From positions 35,890,001-35,954,000 of the forward strand of contig NC_091667.1 in assembly GCF_042453785.1 (NCBI RefSeq): a stretch of 64,000 bases of DNA, given 5' to 3'. The position numbers and the translations under genes are program-made. The stretch comes from Malus domestica. Taxonomy: Eukaryota; Streptophyta; Magnoliopsida; Rosales; Rosaceae. The notes beneath the pieces are model-generated. The model did no database searches. It was given only the letters and a program-made list of their open reading frames with translations, and was not told the origin of the DNA. Below, piece by piece: positions 1 to 11,646 of the stretch (positions are counted from its first letter, which is position 1; each line of letters begins with the position of its first letter).

Positions 1-671
1 TATTTAGTAGAATATTTAAACCAAAAACTAAAAAATAAGTAAAAATATGGTAGTGAGGCCCAAACCATTGTAAATTGTTCTGCCCTCAAGAATACCAACG
101 AAAAGTGTTACCTTAATTTTCAAAACTTCACTAAGAGCGAATATGAAAATAAATAGATTGAAAGATGATTTAGGGCGAGGATTGGTAGTATGGTACCGAT
201 CTTTCCCTATTCTAATTTACTTACTTTATTTGAGCAACGACTATTAAATTCAAATATCTTTAAATTTAGACTATAAATCGTTGATTACAAGTGTTTAAAT
301 ATGAATTATAATAGATTTTATATGAAATAATATATTTTGAAGAACATGAATATGATAGTTTGTTGTTAAGGTAATCGAAATACAAGAAAAATTAACAACA
401 AAAAAAAAAGAAAAAAAAAGGAAACATTTGAAAAGCAGGGATCGTTATGATACTAGCGAGTAGCGACTTATGTGAGGTACAGTCACTACCTCACTAGCGG
501 TAGCTCTTATTTTCAATCGGTAGAAACATACCGATCATATCATTTTCTATTTTATTTATTTATTTTGTACTTTTTTTTCTTTTTCCGTTGAATTTTTTTT
601 CTTCCTACCTTACTTTATTTAGATTCAAATTTCTTTAGATATATATCTATATCCTTGTTTTGCTGCCCATC

Positions 672-846
672 TTTCGTGCGCGGAGCCCCCCTCCCATTTT
701 CTGTGAGCAGAGCTCACCTCATTTTGCGTGCTCAAAATCCGTCTCGTTTTACGAGCACAGGGTCTGCCTCATTTTTTGAGCGCTCGGTGTGCCTCGTTCT
801 GTGTGAGCGGAGTTCGCCTCGTTTTACTTGTGTCGAGCCCGCCTAA
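672..846. repeat. GC-richer minisatellite, unit 25-27 bp
   Basis: Six to seven imperfect units share a core like 'GAGCGGAGTTCGCCTCGTTT'. The composition is clearly richer in GC than the AT-rich surroundings. It lies inside the foreign block that splits the 333-bp array. Open frames across it are low-complexity translations and not genes. Confidence 0.65.
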
Positions 847-1174
847 CACATGTTTTTTTGTTAAAAATGCAAACTTTTTTATTTTGCGAAATATTTTTCG
901 TGAGCATTAAGAAAAACTTTTTAAGGCATTTGGAAGTGGTTTTATTGTCTATGAAGCAATAAATGTAAGTTTAGTAGAATATTTAAGTCAAAAACTAAAA
1001 ACATAAATGAAAAAGTAGTAGCGAGGCCCAAACATTGTTAAAATAGGGTTCCATCCTCAAGAATATCAACGAAAAGTCTTAATTTTATTTTTTTAAACTT
1101 CACGATGAGGCGCATGTGAAAATAAATAGATTGAACGATGATTTATGAACGAATTTGCAAAACCAACTAAAAAC

Positions 1175-1385
1175 CGTGAGTGTAAGTACTGATGTACTTT
1201 TATAAAAAGTGGGTATAAAAAAAAGCTGAACTCAAAAAAGTGTTTGGTAAACACATAAAAACAACTTATTTTCATAGTTTTGGGTTAAAAAAAAGCTGAA
1301 AACGTGAAGTAGCAAAAATGAGTTTATTCTCACAGCACAGCAGAAGCAGTTTTTTTTTTTTTTTCAAAGCACAGCAATACCAAAC
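1175..1385. mobile_element. MITE-like insert in the tandem array
   Basis: The sequence between about 1175 and 1385 is missing from the neighbouring array units and interrupts the block corresponding to 'AACCGTAATGGTTAGCC' of a later unit. It carries 'AAAAAAAAGCTGAA' twice and ends with 'CACAGCAATACCAAACCAGC', which resembles ends of plant hAT-type MITEs. Exact ends and a target duplication could not be fixed. Confidence 0.4.
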
Positions 1386-2378
1386 CAGCCAACCCTTTTT
1401 TATGAAAAATGCCAAATTTTTATTTTCTCGTAATATTTTCTGTCAGTATTATGGAAACACATTATAAGGCATTTGGAAACAATTTTACGGTTTATTGATA
1501 CACAAATGTTTTTTTAGTAGAATATTTAAAACGAAAACTTAAAAATAAATGGACAAAAATTGTAGTGTGGCACAAAATATTGTTGAAACGAGGTCTCCAT
1601 CTATTTAGAATATCAACAGTCTTATATGTCAAACCTTTTTGTGCTACGAAGGTGAAAGAAAATAAATTTTACAACGATTTTTGTACAAATTTACAAAATC
1701 GCAGAGAAACAGTGATGATTAGCCCACGTTTTTTATTGAAAAAAAATGCTAAATTTTTTATTTCTACAAAATATTTCCCGGTATGAATAAAAGTAACTTA
1801 TAAGATAATTGAAAGTAGTTTTACCATTTATTGAGCTACAAATATATTTTTAATAGAATATGTAAGCCAAAAACTAAAAAATAAATTGGGCAAAAATTGT
1901 AGTCGGGCCCAACACATTGCCAAAACTGGACTTCATCTACAAGAATATCAACAAAAAATCTTACATGACTGTTCAAAACCTCATGGTGCGATGGAGGTGA
2001 AAACAAATAGATTTTTGTACAAATTTGCATAATCGACAAAAAACCGTAATGGTTAGCCAACGTTTTTTGTTTAGAAAAATGTAAATTTTTTATTCTTGAA
2101 AAATATTTTTCATCATGATTAAGAGTAAAATCTACAAGGCAATTGACAGTGATTTTACTATTTATTTAGTCAAATATGTATTTTTAATAGAATATTTAAG
2201 CCGAAATTTTTTGTTGTATGCATTAAAGAATTTATTATTAGTGATTTGGAGAGAGTCTTACCATTATTAGTGACTTTTGAGTCTGCACTCCAATTTTGTT
2301 GATGACAAAAACACAAAGATGATAAAACAAAATTGCATTAATTAATCGTAGGTACACTTCAATGTCAATGAAGAAAAA

Positions 2379-2428
2379 TGTGTGTGTGTGTGAGAGAGAG
2401 AGAGCGAGAGAGAGAGAGAGAGAGAGAG
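2379..2428. repeat. Compound (TG)n(AG)n microsatellite
   Basis: Pure TG steps switch to AG steps with one interruption. It lies 3' of the MFSD5-like gene. Confidence 0.9.
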
Positions 2429-2706
2429 GGGCTATTGGATGCTGTAAAAGAATAACGATGGCATTACAAGAAGAGATGATTTTCCTTCCCCGAAAACTTG
2501 GCAATAAACTAATTCAATGACGTTCAACCGGATCTTCTTCGGTTCGCATCTTTGCTGGGCAGACCACTGTTTTCCTCCCACATTTTCCATAACGTTTCGA
2601 AATTGAGCATACCCTTAGTTAACAGGAACTTTACTAGTATGTTGAACGGATGAGCTCGTTGTCTTCGACCTCTCAAAAGTCCGGTGGTCTGTCAGCTCAG
2701 CATCGA

Positions 2707-5700
2707 TTATATGTTTAACGGCTCTGCCTCGCTGTCCCTCTCCTTCATTGATACCCAATCTTCAGTCTCTGTTGACAGAATCAAACAGTTCCATCCGTGA
2801 GCACCAAAAATATAAGGTAACTTTAACGAAAAGCATCCAGTACTGTTCACTTTAACGAAAAACCACATTTTTACACTAAAAAGTCAATTCTGGTACTATT
2901 CACTTTACCCTTTATTTTGTCCTTATCATCAAAACTCAAAGTTTTCAAGCCCTTTTTATTAGTTTTCCTAAAATATTAAGGATGCCAAAGGATGTGGTTG
3001 GAGTGAAAGTACGACTTACTGGGCTTGTCTGAAATCGCCATGAGGCGCCTCTGCAAGAGACATGCTACGAAGAGGAAGATCGAGCACATACCAAACATAA
3101 CTGTCATTGGAAACGCATCAACCTGCAAAGACATACAAAATCAGCTCGCTAGTTACAAAAGAGGTGGACTGAGCACACTTAGGTGATAACATCACGTCCG
3201 GAAGACAAAACAAGATTGGTCCACCTAAAGGCCAATTTGCCTACTTCACCCACATCTACAGGTCTAATGTAATTGCAAGGTCAAGAACTGTAACATACAT
3301 TATACAGCACAACGCAGACAAAAATGTTGAGAGGAATGCGGAAGAAGTTCATGATGGTGCTCCGGGCCTCCTCAGGGATGTACTGAGATCTCATCTTCAT
3401 GATGGACGGCCAGAATAGTCCTACACAAGCCTCAAAGGCACAGAATCCAAGAAGCTGGATGCAACCAGCAAAAGAGATGCTCCCTCCTTTCACATTGGAT
3501 GGTGCTACCAAGAACTGTTTGAAATTAGCAAAGTTAGGGAACAGCACGACAACATAGAATAATAAAGAAAACAATACACTGGAATCCTAACATACACTGG
3601 TCACAATGGGAAGCAGGAGAGAGGCAGCTGAGATGGCAAAGACAATCTGCATATAGCTCTCGACTCTAGGTGATTGGCGAGCCATCAACCGGGATGCAAG
3701 GGAGCTTCCGAGCATTGAAGACAACATGAAAGTCGCAAAAATAAAACCATGTGGAATGTCCTCGTCATTGGGGCTCAGAGCAGGAGTCCAGAGGAACACA
3801 AAGGTATACATAGAACCTTCAAACAGAGACTGTATAGCACCCAGTAGCGCGATTTTCTCATCTGAACCACATAAAAAAAAGGTAATAATAAATGAGGCAG
3901 AACATAACAGAAAAATAGACCATGAGGTTGGAAAGGGAATGACAAGAAATCGCAGGACATATGTAGGCTTAAACACCACAGCCAACCATTAAACATACAC
4001 AATTTATCATCCAAAAATATTAGCTTAAGTTTATAGTATACCAGAAGCAATGGCAACAGCAGCACCCCGGAACTGGGTAAACAAGTCCTTGCTCTCTGAA
4101 GGATCTCCATAATTCTCTGTCCAAGTGCACAAAATCACAAACATTCCAATTGTGAGAAAGCATGAAGCAGCATCGAAGGGTGCCACAGGCCCAAGAGCCA
4201 GTGCATCAACCAGTGTATTTCCAAGCAACCCAGCCAAAATAGCAACAACACCATTGCCAAGAAATATTGCCTTTGAGAATGTAATTGACAGCCACTGTTG
4301 TTCAAAACCTCTCTGCACAGTCAAGATGAAGATCACATATAAGATTTATTGATACAAAGGGTTAAAATTTCGAAATCAATCAAAATTTTCACAGTTCACA
4401 ACCCCAACCAAGTGAAACAGCGCCTAGTCTACCTCATTGCCTATGTGTAACAAATAATGACATCCAAAAAAATTACAAAGGCAACAAATTTTGCACCCCA
4501 AGCAAGCAAGTTTTTTCTAATATAAGCCAGTGAGCACGATAATAGTACCCTTCGAAGACAAATTCACCCTGTTGAGTGAAGTGACCATCCACTAAAACTA
4601 TACATCTAGAGTGGATCTGTAAGCAAACAATCTTTAAAAAAAGGATCTTTAACGAAAAGCTCCCGGTACTGTTCACTTTAACGAAAATCCACATTTTTAC
4701 ACTAAAAAATCAATTCTGATACTATTCACTTTACTCCTTATTTTGTAAGTTTTCAAGTCCTTTTCCTTAGTTTTCCTTAAAAAAAAAAAAAACAAAGGGC
4801 AGAGCAACGATCCCTTACCTTGTTGTGTTCTGCAACAAGCCATGATTCAAATGCTGAAAATAGAAGTGATGTGGCAATACCGCCCAAAATACGCCCCAAC
4901 ATCAAAACTTTGTACTGAGGAGAATGCTTGGTGATGCAGCTCAGTATGTAAGTTATACAATAAGTAATGCACGCCCTCTTTCGGCCCCTAAATTCACGAC
5001 ACCATCAGCGAAAAGTTATTGAATAATCATGGAACCATTTAACATATGACAGCGCGAAAACTCACTGTTTGTCTGCCAGAGATCCAACAATTGTTCCAAA
5101 CAACATGGAGGACCCAAAACCAGCAATGAAAAGCTGTCCGATGTCGCCTTTTCCGTATCCGTACGTACTGTACAGGTAGTAGACATAAGGACCCTGCAAC
5201 CAGTCCCCAGCTATCGCCATAAAACCATTAATTTGTCAGTAATTTAAACCAATTCTTCATTCAATTAGGGAAGTTCAAACATAATTAGCAAAACCCCCTC
5301 AAATTAAAGTGCAGCTCAGATCCAACTTCCTATTAACCAATTAAGAACAAATCAAAAGAAAATAGCTAGAATTAAAGCAATGCCAGCATCATTTTTCAAC
5401 CAAGAAAACGATTAAAAATCCCAAAAATCTTATCAAAAGCATGCCCAGATCAATCAAAACTATCGGAAAACAGATTGAACAAGCAGATCTCGCAAATGGG
5501 CACTTAAATTTCCACTTAAAACTCCATAAAACTCACTAGTTGCATCAGATCGGATCAAAATTCATCAAATCAAGACACATGCATTTATACAAAAACGCAT
5601 ACAAACACGTACGCATTGAGAGAAACGATAATTTGGGTTAGATCCAGTGGGCTTACCCATCATGAGGGAGTAAACGAAAAGGTAATTGTTCTTGAAGACG

Positions 5701-5807
5701 TTGAAAGTTGACGGGGTGTTGATTCGGTCTTTGTTGCTCTTGCTGAGCTCCGCCGCGGCCACCACCGCCGCTAGTATCCCGAACACCATGTAGTAGAAAA
5801 CCTCCAT
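2707..5807 (-). CDS. MFSD5-like molybdate-anion transporter (MFS)
   Basis: Major facilitator family membrane protein, most like plant molybdate-anion transporter/MFSD5 proteins (Arabidopsis At4g27720). Eight exons on the minus strand: 5807-5657, 5210-5066, 4987-4819, 4312-4042, 3861-3596, 3514-3299, 3122-3020 and 2768-2707. Phases join without error to 460 aa, normal for the family. The chosen ATG starts MEVFYYMVFG, a membrane helix; a longer open frame five codons upstream is less likely. The MFS loop motif GSLADKQGRKRA spans exons 2-3. The C-terminus ends KERDSEAEPLNI. Reading through the donor at 3019 would give a false end at 2976; the true last exon restores KPKTEDW. Introns 3 and 7 each hold a copy of one MITE. 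Transport of molybdate is a family assignment, not shown here. Confidence 0.93.
2815..2970. mobile_element. Short MITE in last intron of the MFSD5-like gene
   Basis: About 155 bp. It begins with 'TTTAACGAAAAGC', contains 'ACTGTTCACTTTAACG' and ends 'TTATTAGTTTTCCT'. The ends are imperfect inverted repeats (GGAAAACTAATxAAAAGG against GG-AACTTTAACGAAAAG). The same element lies in intron 3 of the gene. I remember this family as very common in apple and pear. Confidence 0.7.
4642..4780. mobile_element. Second copy of the same MITE, in intron 3 of the MFSD5-like gene
   Basis: Aligned with the copy at 2815-2970 in the same orientation, including 'CGGTACTGTTCACTTTAACG' and the 'TTAGTTTTCCTT' end. 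It lacks about 20 bp of the right half. It sits about 40 bp from the exon 3 donor. Confidence 0.7.
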
Positions 5808-5839
5808 TGTTACTCTCTGCACTCTAGAGAGACAAAGGG

Positions 5840-5843
5840 AGAG

Positions 5844-5880
<37 letters not shown>
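5840..5880. repeat. (GA)n tract in the 5' UTR/promoter of the MFSD5-like gene
   Basis: A GA run about 30-70 bp upstream of the start codon. Read on the gene's strand it is a CT-rich leader, common near plant transcription starts. Confidence 0.8.
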
Positions 5881-5881
<1 letters not shown>

Positions 5882-6123
5882 TTTTAAGGTACGTGATGAG
5901 ATAAATGGATTGTGTAAATATAGCACAAAGGAAGAAGATGATGGAGCTGCGATCCTCTGCATCAGCCTCTGTTTCTATAATTTGTAATGATTGGTCATAG
6001 AGTTGTATGTTTGACTAAACTGTGTTGACTTTGGAAACTGGTGGGGAGAAGAGTGCGAGTGCAGGAGAATCCCTTGAGAGAGATCGCGGGAGCGACCTAC
6101 CAGGACGTGGTTGGAGTGATGTG

Positions 6124-6132
6124 ACACGTGGC
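6124..6132. promoter_or_regulatory. ABRE/G-box-like ACACGTGGC
   Basis: A perfect ACGTG-core element about 315 bp upstream of the MFSD5-like start codon, in the 2.7-kb promoter region shared with the divergent STR14 gene. This core is bound by bZIP ABF factors in known genes. Function here is inference. Confidence 0.4.
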
Positions 6133-6339
6133 GACATCACGTTGCGTGATGTAGAGATAAATAGTGTCGGTGGTGATCTTTTTTGTGGGACCAGGGATGT
6201 GTGAGTGGGTGATTTAACAGGAACAGATCTCAAATCGAAATCAGACGGTTAAGACTTAAAAGTAATGTCGGATCTTGTACCCCAAGTCTGGGTATGACGT
6301 AGACGATTTCCCTAACTTTTCAATTTTTTTATTTTTATT

Positions 6340-6452
6340 TTAACAAAGGATATTATTTACAATAAGGAGAATAATTCAAATTCATCTTTGACGATAATCA
6401 AATCTCAACATCTCACTTACAAGTGAAAAATAATATCACTACACCGTAGTAT
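6340..6452 (-). mobile_element. tRNA-derived SINE copy, reverse orientation
   Basis: Read on the minus strand it runs from 'TACTACGGTGTAGTG' through 'TCACTTGTAAGTGAGA' and 'TTGATTATCGTCAAAG' to 'TAAATAATATCC'. The order and wording match the SINE copies at 25466 and 55565. It is more diverged than the others. Confidence 0.55.
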
Positions 6453-7243
6453 TACGTGACACTAATTTGATGACTTTGGACTTATTGCAAAAATAAAATG
6501 TAAAATAGAAGTTATTTATTTTTTGTTTAAGTGAGAGTTATGACCTAAGCAAGTCTAAGTGCTTTTTCTTATTTTTCAAATGCTTATGGATTAAATAAAT
6601 CGTGACAGTAGTTAGTCACCGAACGACTAAGCGACGTTAGATGGAAACTTGTATAACACTAGTTACAACTTACAAGTGAGTTTCTCATGTTATTCTTATA
6701 GTTTCTATCAAATTCCCACTAAGTTGTGAGCTAATTCGATATGCTTTTATAAGAGTTGCCAGACGAACAATGTGTTTGTTACCATAACTTTTTCTTCCCT
6801 TCATAATATCAAATATTAATTAAGATGTTATATAACTTATATCCTTATCATGTAATTTTATTTGATTCGTTGTTAGGCCAATTTGAAATTAAAAAAAGGC
6901 TAGCAACTTAATTACAACAACTTTTTTGGTTTTCAAAATTAAAATATGGACAATTTTGGATACATAGGTGTAACAGTTAATGTATTCAATATCTTAAAAT
7001 GATCACATCTGAATAAACCTTTTAATAATGAATGGTCCAGAATATCTTTTAATACCTTAGATCTCAAGTCATGTGCAGATGGTTGATGCTGACTTATTAG
7101 AGTTAATAAGAAATGGGATTCCTTTAATTTAATAGCATATTCTTCCTATACTCTTCATATTGAGGACAGATTTTTCAATGTGTCAGAAATATAGTCTGGT
7201 AATTCAATTAAGATTTTGAGAGATTTTAATTCTTTTAATGAAT

Positions 7244-7622
7244 TTAGGGGTATTCAATCAAGATTTTAAGTGTTTCTCTGAAAGTCAAGGTGTATTCAAT
7301 TAGAATTTTAAGATAGTTCATTAAAATCCTTAGAAATCCGAGTGTATTCAATTAGGATTTTAAAGAAGTTTATAACATTTCAGGTGTATTCAATTAGAAA
7401 TTGATTTCAAAGAATTTGAGAAAGTTTAGGAATTAGAATGAATTGGAGAGATTTTGTAGTGTATTTTAAGCATCCACAAATCTCACATATTCTCATGAGA
7501 TTTTGAAGGAATTGAATCAAAATTTTATATGGAATCTCTAAAAATCAATTAAACTCCATAAATTCATGGATTTATAAATCCATTAAAATCTCTCAAATTC
7601 TCAATTGAATACACCCCTAAGT
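7244..7622. mobile_element. Tourist-like MITE with iterated ends
   Basis: The ends are inverted: 'TTAGGGGTATTCAATC' at the left and 'AATTGAATACACCCCTAA' at the right. The left part repeats the terminal motif GTGTATTCAATTAG at about 7289, 7341 and 7383, spaced 42-52 bp. The TTA/TAA at the edges suits PIF/Harbinger elements, but no clean target duplication is visible. The gene-free DNA around it (5.9-8.5 kb) holds nothing else that I recognise apart from the SINE and the ABRE. Confidence 0.55.
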
Positions 7623-8532
7623 ATCATAAACTCATAATACAAATGATTGGATACTTAAAAAAATAAAAATTCAACCACTTATATAATAACACTTAGTATA
7701 TCGAGCCGTATTTCTGATACATCTAAAAATTTCTCCATTCCATGGAGCCTGGAGGAATGCTTCCTATGCAAATTATTAATGAATTATGTAACCTTATTTA
7801 ATTCAGGACCGACGGCAACGGAATCTCTGTAGTCCTGCACTATGGGGCAATCAGAGTATGTCTCAGCGTCCCCAATGATTGGACCCCAAGCATTTATTTT
7901 TTCTTCAATTTTCGATTTCATTTTAAATAAGTAAACATGTCATACGAGCATAATTCATATGTAAAAGAAAAAAGATAAGGGTGAACGAAAGCCAGGTTGG
8001 AAGGAGCGTTGATCTTTTGTGAGTTGAAATCCTTTCCGAATTTTTGTGTCTAGAGCAAGCGGATCCAGAAATTCAAATTAGTCACTTTAAATCATGCGGT
8101 CCTCATTAGCTAGCCCATCCTAATGTCCCACTTCACAAAAAAAGTCTTTAAACGGTTCGGATTTCCAAGTCCGCCTGCTCTGGACACAGAGATCCTCTCA
8201 AGTTGATCCATGTTGGCTAATATGGATGGTCCTACAACAACATGACAAGAGGGGGGTGGCTGGTGAAGATGAAAGAAACTGAAACAGCAATAGACCCTCA
8301 GAAATATCCACCACAAACTCAGATTTGGGAAGAGAAAGAGATAAAATCCCATAACCATAATATCCATGGCCCTTCATTTACTTCACTCAAAAAATAAGCA
8401 CTCAAAACATCACAAAACACCAATTCCAATTGTTTCTGTATTGAATTATTGAAATTATTGAACCAGATTATTTAGATTATAAAGCTGCTGATTTCTTGGG
8501 GTTTTTTGAGGCCATAAATATTTTTGGAATTA

Positions 8533-9819
8533 ATGGCTTCTCTGACTTCGATCACACTGCACCAATCTTCTTCTTCCCCATTGGGATCATTGGCTTCAAA
8601 GCATTGTCACCATAACCAGAATTCCTGCTGGCATACAGCCGTCGGATCAGTCAGATCATCATCATCAGCATCCACAAGGCAACAGTTTTCATCACAAGGC
8701 CTCAGAATCCGCAGTGCAGCGACAAAACAAGCCAAAACGCCAGGTACAACTGTAAATCCTGTATTTACACATATCAGAGTAGTTTAGAATATCGCTTTGT
8801 CAAAAAAAAAAAAACGATGATAATTGTACTTTTAATCCACCCTCACTTGGTTTCTTGATTCTCTTGTTTTGGAGAGGTTAGCTGAAGAGGACTGGAAGAC
8901 TAAGAGGGAACTTCTCCTACAGAAAAAGGTACACTTGTTTTCATCTGAAACAGATAAGAGTTCAATCAAAGAACGTAACACGTGAATATTCCGCTCTGAT
9001 ACCATGTTAGAACGTTAGCATTGAACTAAGAACAGAAGTAGAAGTTGATCTTCAACAATCACCAACGCCGAAAATTTGAAAAAAAATGTGCAGGTGAGGA
9101 GTGTGGATGTGAAAGAAGCTCTGAGGCTTCAAAAGGAAAACAACTTTGTGATTCTTGACGTGCGGCCTGAAGCGGAATTCAGAGAGGTTTGGTTAAGTTT
9201 TCTTCGTCGTGATTGCATTTGTCACCCTTGCCGTCATGCCAATCTCCGCAGGAAGTTCGAGTTGGCTTGACTAATTACCGGAAAATGAATGTCTATGGTC
9301 AATGTAGGCTCATCCGGCGGGGGCGATCAACGTGCAAATATACAGGCTTATAAAGGAGTGGACAGCATGGGACATTGCCCGCCGTGCTGCTTTTGCATTT
9401 TTCGGCATCTTTGCGGGCACAGAAGAGAACCCTGAGTTCATGTCAAGTATGTATAAGCTTTGCTTTGTCTACAGCTACAGAAACACCAAATAATAACAAT
9501 GTTGTGGTAAATGATAACAGGTGTGGAATCGCAGCTAGATAAGAAGGCAAAGATAATAGTGGCTTGCGCCGCCGGAGGTACGATGAAACCGACCCAAAAT
9601 CTCCCGGAAGGTCAACAGTCAAGGTGATTCAGTTTAATTTCTTCCTCCTTGAGACTTCGATTCATAGCGGAGTTGATCACTCACACCAGTCTCTGCAGAT
9701 CACTGATAGCAGCCTACTTGCTCGTCCTCAACGGTTACACGAATGTCTTCCACTTAGACGGCGGACTTTACGCGTGGTTTAAGGAGGAGCTGCCATCGGT
9801 TGCGGAAGAAGAAGAGTGA
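8533..9819 (+). CDS. STR14: Rhodanese-like domain protein 14, chloroplastic
   Basis: Plastid-targeted single rhodanese-domain protein, most like Arabidopsis STR14 (At4g27700). Six exons: 8533-8743, 8882-8928, 9094-9186, 9308-9446, 9521-9623 and 9699-9819; 237 aa, in phase throughout. Residues 1 to about 65 are Ser-rich with few acids, a typical transit peptide. The rhodanese fold follows, from VRSVDVKEALRL through VILDVRPEAEF to HLDGGLYAWF. The active-site loop is VACAAGGTMKP, so the catalytic-position Cys is present; the substrate of this subgroup is not established. The start is the ATG before ASLTS; an upstream TTG in frame is not needed. It is divergent from the MFSD5-like gene and convergent with VPS26. 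Intron 2 contains a retrotransposon relic. Confidence 0.93.
8993..9065 (-). mobile_element. LTR-PBS junction relic of a Ty1/copia-type element
   Basis: In intron 2 of STR14 the minus strand reads an LTR-like end in ...TAACA followed directly by TGGTATCAGAGC (8993-9004), the primer-binding site complementary to initiator tRNA-Met. Only this small fossil piece remains; the intron is 165 bp in all. The element is broken and old. Confidence 0.6.
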
Positions 9820-10347
9820 AGTGCCGGTGGTGGTGGCGGTACGAAAGAAAGATGCTTCAACGGAGCAAAGTTTTGTTCATAAACGAATGACTGCGTGCGT
9901 GTGTGCCAATGATTTCTCGGATGCAAATTGAACGTTCTTGTAATGAAACTACCAACAATGCGTTGGTATTGCATCGAAATATAACAACGAAATCGGAAAA
10001 ATCCATCCGTAATGTCTTCATCGTCTCCATAAAAAAAAAATAACAATAGCAGAAACAGCAGGCTCATAGTTCACAAAGGAAATTGGAGAAAATTTCACAA
10101 AGTTAAGAAACAGGATGATTGTTACATGATGTATCGTCGCAGCAACCGGAGATCGTGTCCTTTCCACCGCGCCCCATGTACACGACCCGTGACAATCCGG
10201 TATCAAAGTTGCAACTCATCTACAATAGCAAGTCATTGAAGCACGAAAAGGTCGAATTTTTTTAAGCTTTACAAGGTGCCATGAGAAAAGTTATCTTCTA
10301 TTCCACATTAATGGATCAAATGGAGATAGCACACGAGAGATGAGTGA
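9820..10347. other. Gap between convergent STR14 and VPS26
   Basis: This should hold both 3' UTRs. I see no other gene or repeat in it. Confidence 0.6.
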
Positions 10348-11604
10348 TCATGACGTCTCTTGAAGCCTGTATATGGTGATTTCTTGCTGCTTGAAATACC
10401 GTCGGTCCTCTTCATCAACCAGAACAAGATTCAAATAATACTTCACGCTGAATTTGTTATTGATGTTGCGGTGTGTTGGTGTGAGTTCATAAGGGCTAAG
10501 AAACAATCTAATGGGAATTGATTCACCTGAAAAAGGCAAGCATGTGCATGTAAACCATTCATCTATGGACAGTTGAAGAATTGCAGCAAGATTTAGACGT
10601 AACTCAATATTTCCCAAAAACTTCATTCACGTTTACCAGACCATCCGAATTGAAAATACAAATGTGCTAAAAAAATTTCAAATTACACAGCCATCACCCA
10701 CCTGCATGAGCATAAACTGGATATATAAGAAAGCGGAAGAGTTAATGAACATACCTCTTACTGGAGCACCATCCATCAACTCAAACTTAGCAAGTGTCTC
10801 TGTCTCAACATGGGTGTTGGGCCCTGACCCTGTTGACTCTCGACGCCTGATCTCCAGATCCATATTCTTTATCTTGATTCTCACAAGAAGAAAATATATC
10901 TTGCCAATAATAACGTCTTTCAGATGGTACCTGTATATCAAGTATCAACACACCAATAATTAATGCCAAATTGTTCTCTTTTGTTTTAATAACAACTCTA
11001 GGCACGAAGTTCTTGTACAAGCCCGCTATATAAAAGTGAAATCAGGCTATGGTTGTAAAGGCAATGAAACATAACATTTGAAAACAGCCATTGTTTCCGG
11101 ATTTCATCTCATGCATGTAAACCACTAATGACAAACACAAAACCCTGGTCATGAAATGCATTTCGACTTACTTGCTCTTGTTGTACTCAAACTCAATGTG
11201 CAGACAATCTTCGATTCCGACTTCCATCTGCAAAGGCAATAAAATTAGAAGACGAACCATTGAGGGAGGACTAACAATGGGGTGGCTGTTGGATCACACT
11301 AGACAGATGCACCATAAAATGGAATTAGGTAATGGATGAATAGAAGCAAACTTTTTTATTGCAGTCCTTATTTGGTACTCACCTTGATGCTATTGTTAAT
11401 AGATGGAGGTGGGGAATAGTTGCGAACCTGAAGCACAGAATGACATCAATACAAACTATGAGAATGCTACATGACTAGTGAGTGTGAATGGTACAGAAGA
11501 TCACTTATATGGAAACACCGTAAGTCGTAAATTGTGAGCAGGTTATGGAAGCATAGATAATAAAAAGTGACAATGCACAATGCTCAAAAGATCCTGGTAT
11601 TCCG

Positions 11605-11646
<42 letters not shown>

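Larger units (their letters stand above)
1..2216. repeat. Decayed tandem array, unit about 333 bp
   Basis: Five related segments follow one another: 1-172 (partial), about 849-1160, 1395-1728, 1729-2061 and 2062-2216 (partial). Each full unit runs from a T-rich start through a 'GTAGAATATTTAAG' block, a 'GAGGCCCAAAC' block and an 'AAAATAAATAGATTG' block. The last two steps are 334 and 333 bp. Two steps are longer because foreign DNA sits in the array: a block with a minisatellite (173-848) and a MITE-like insert (about 1175-1385). The copies differ from each other by many substitutions, so the array is old. No gene was found in this stretch; the short open frames are by-products of the repeat. 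Confidence 0.75.

Noticed and set aside
655-910. Two overlapping 60-aa open frames
   Set aside because: They are translations of the minisatellite and have no family features.
1-2216. CRISPR-like array
   Set aside because: Units are 333 bp, diverged and without short identical repeats and unique spacers; the genome is a plant.
2976-3019. C-terminus of the MFSD5-like protein read through the exon 7 donor to 2976
   Set aside because: GTAAGT at 3019 is a strong donor, and exon 8 at 2768-2707 restores the family's C-terminus in phase.
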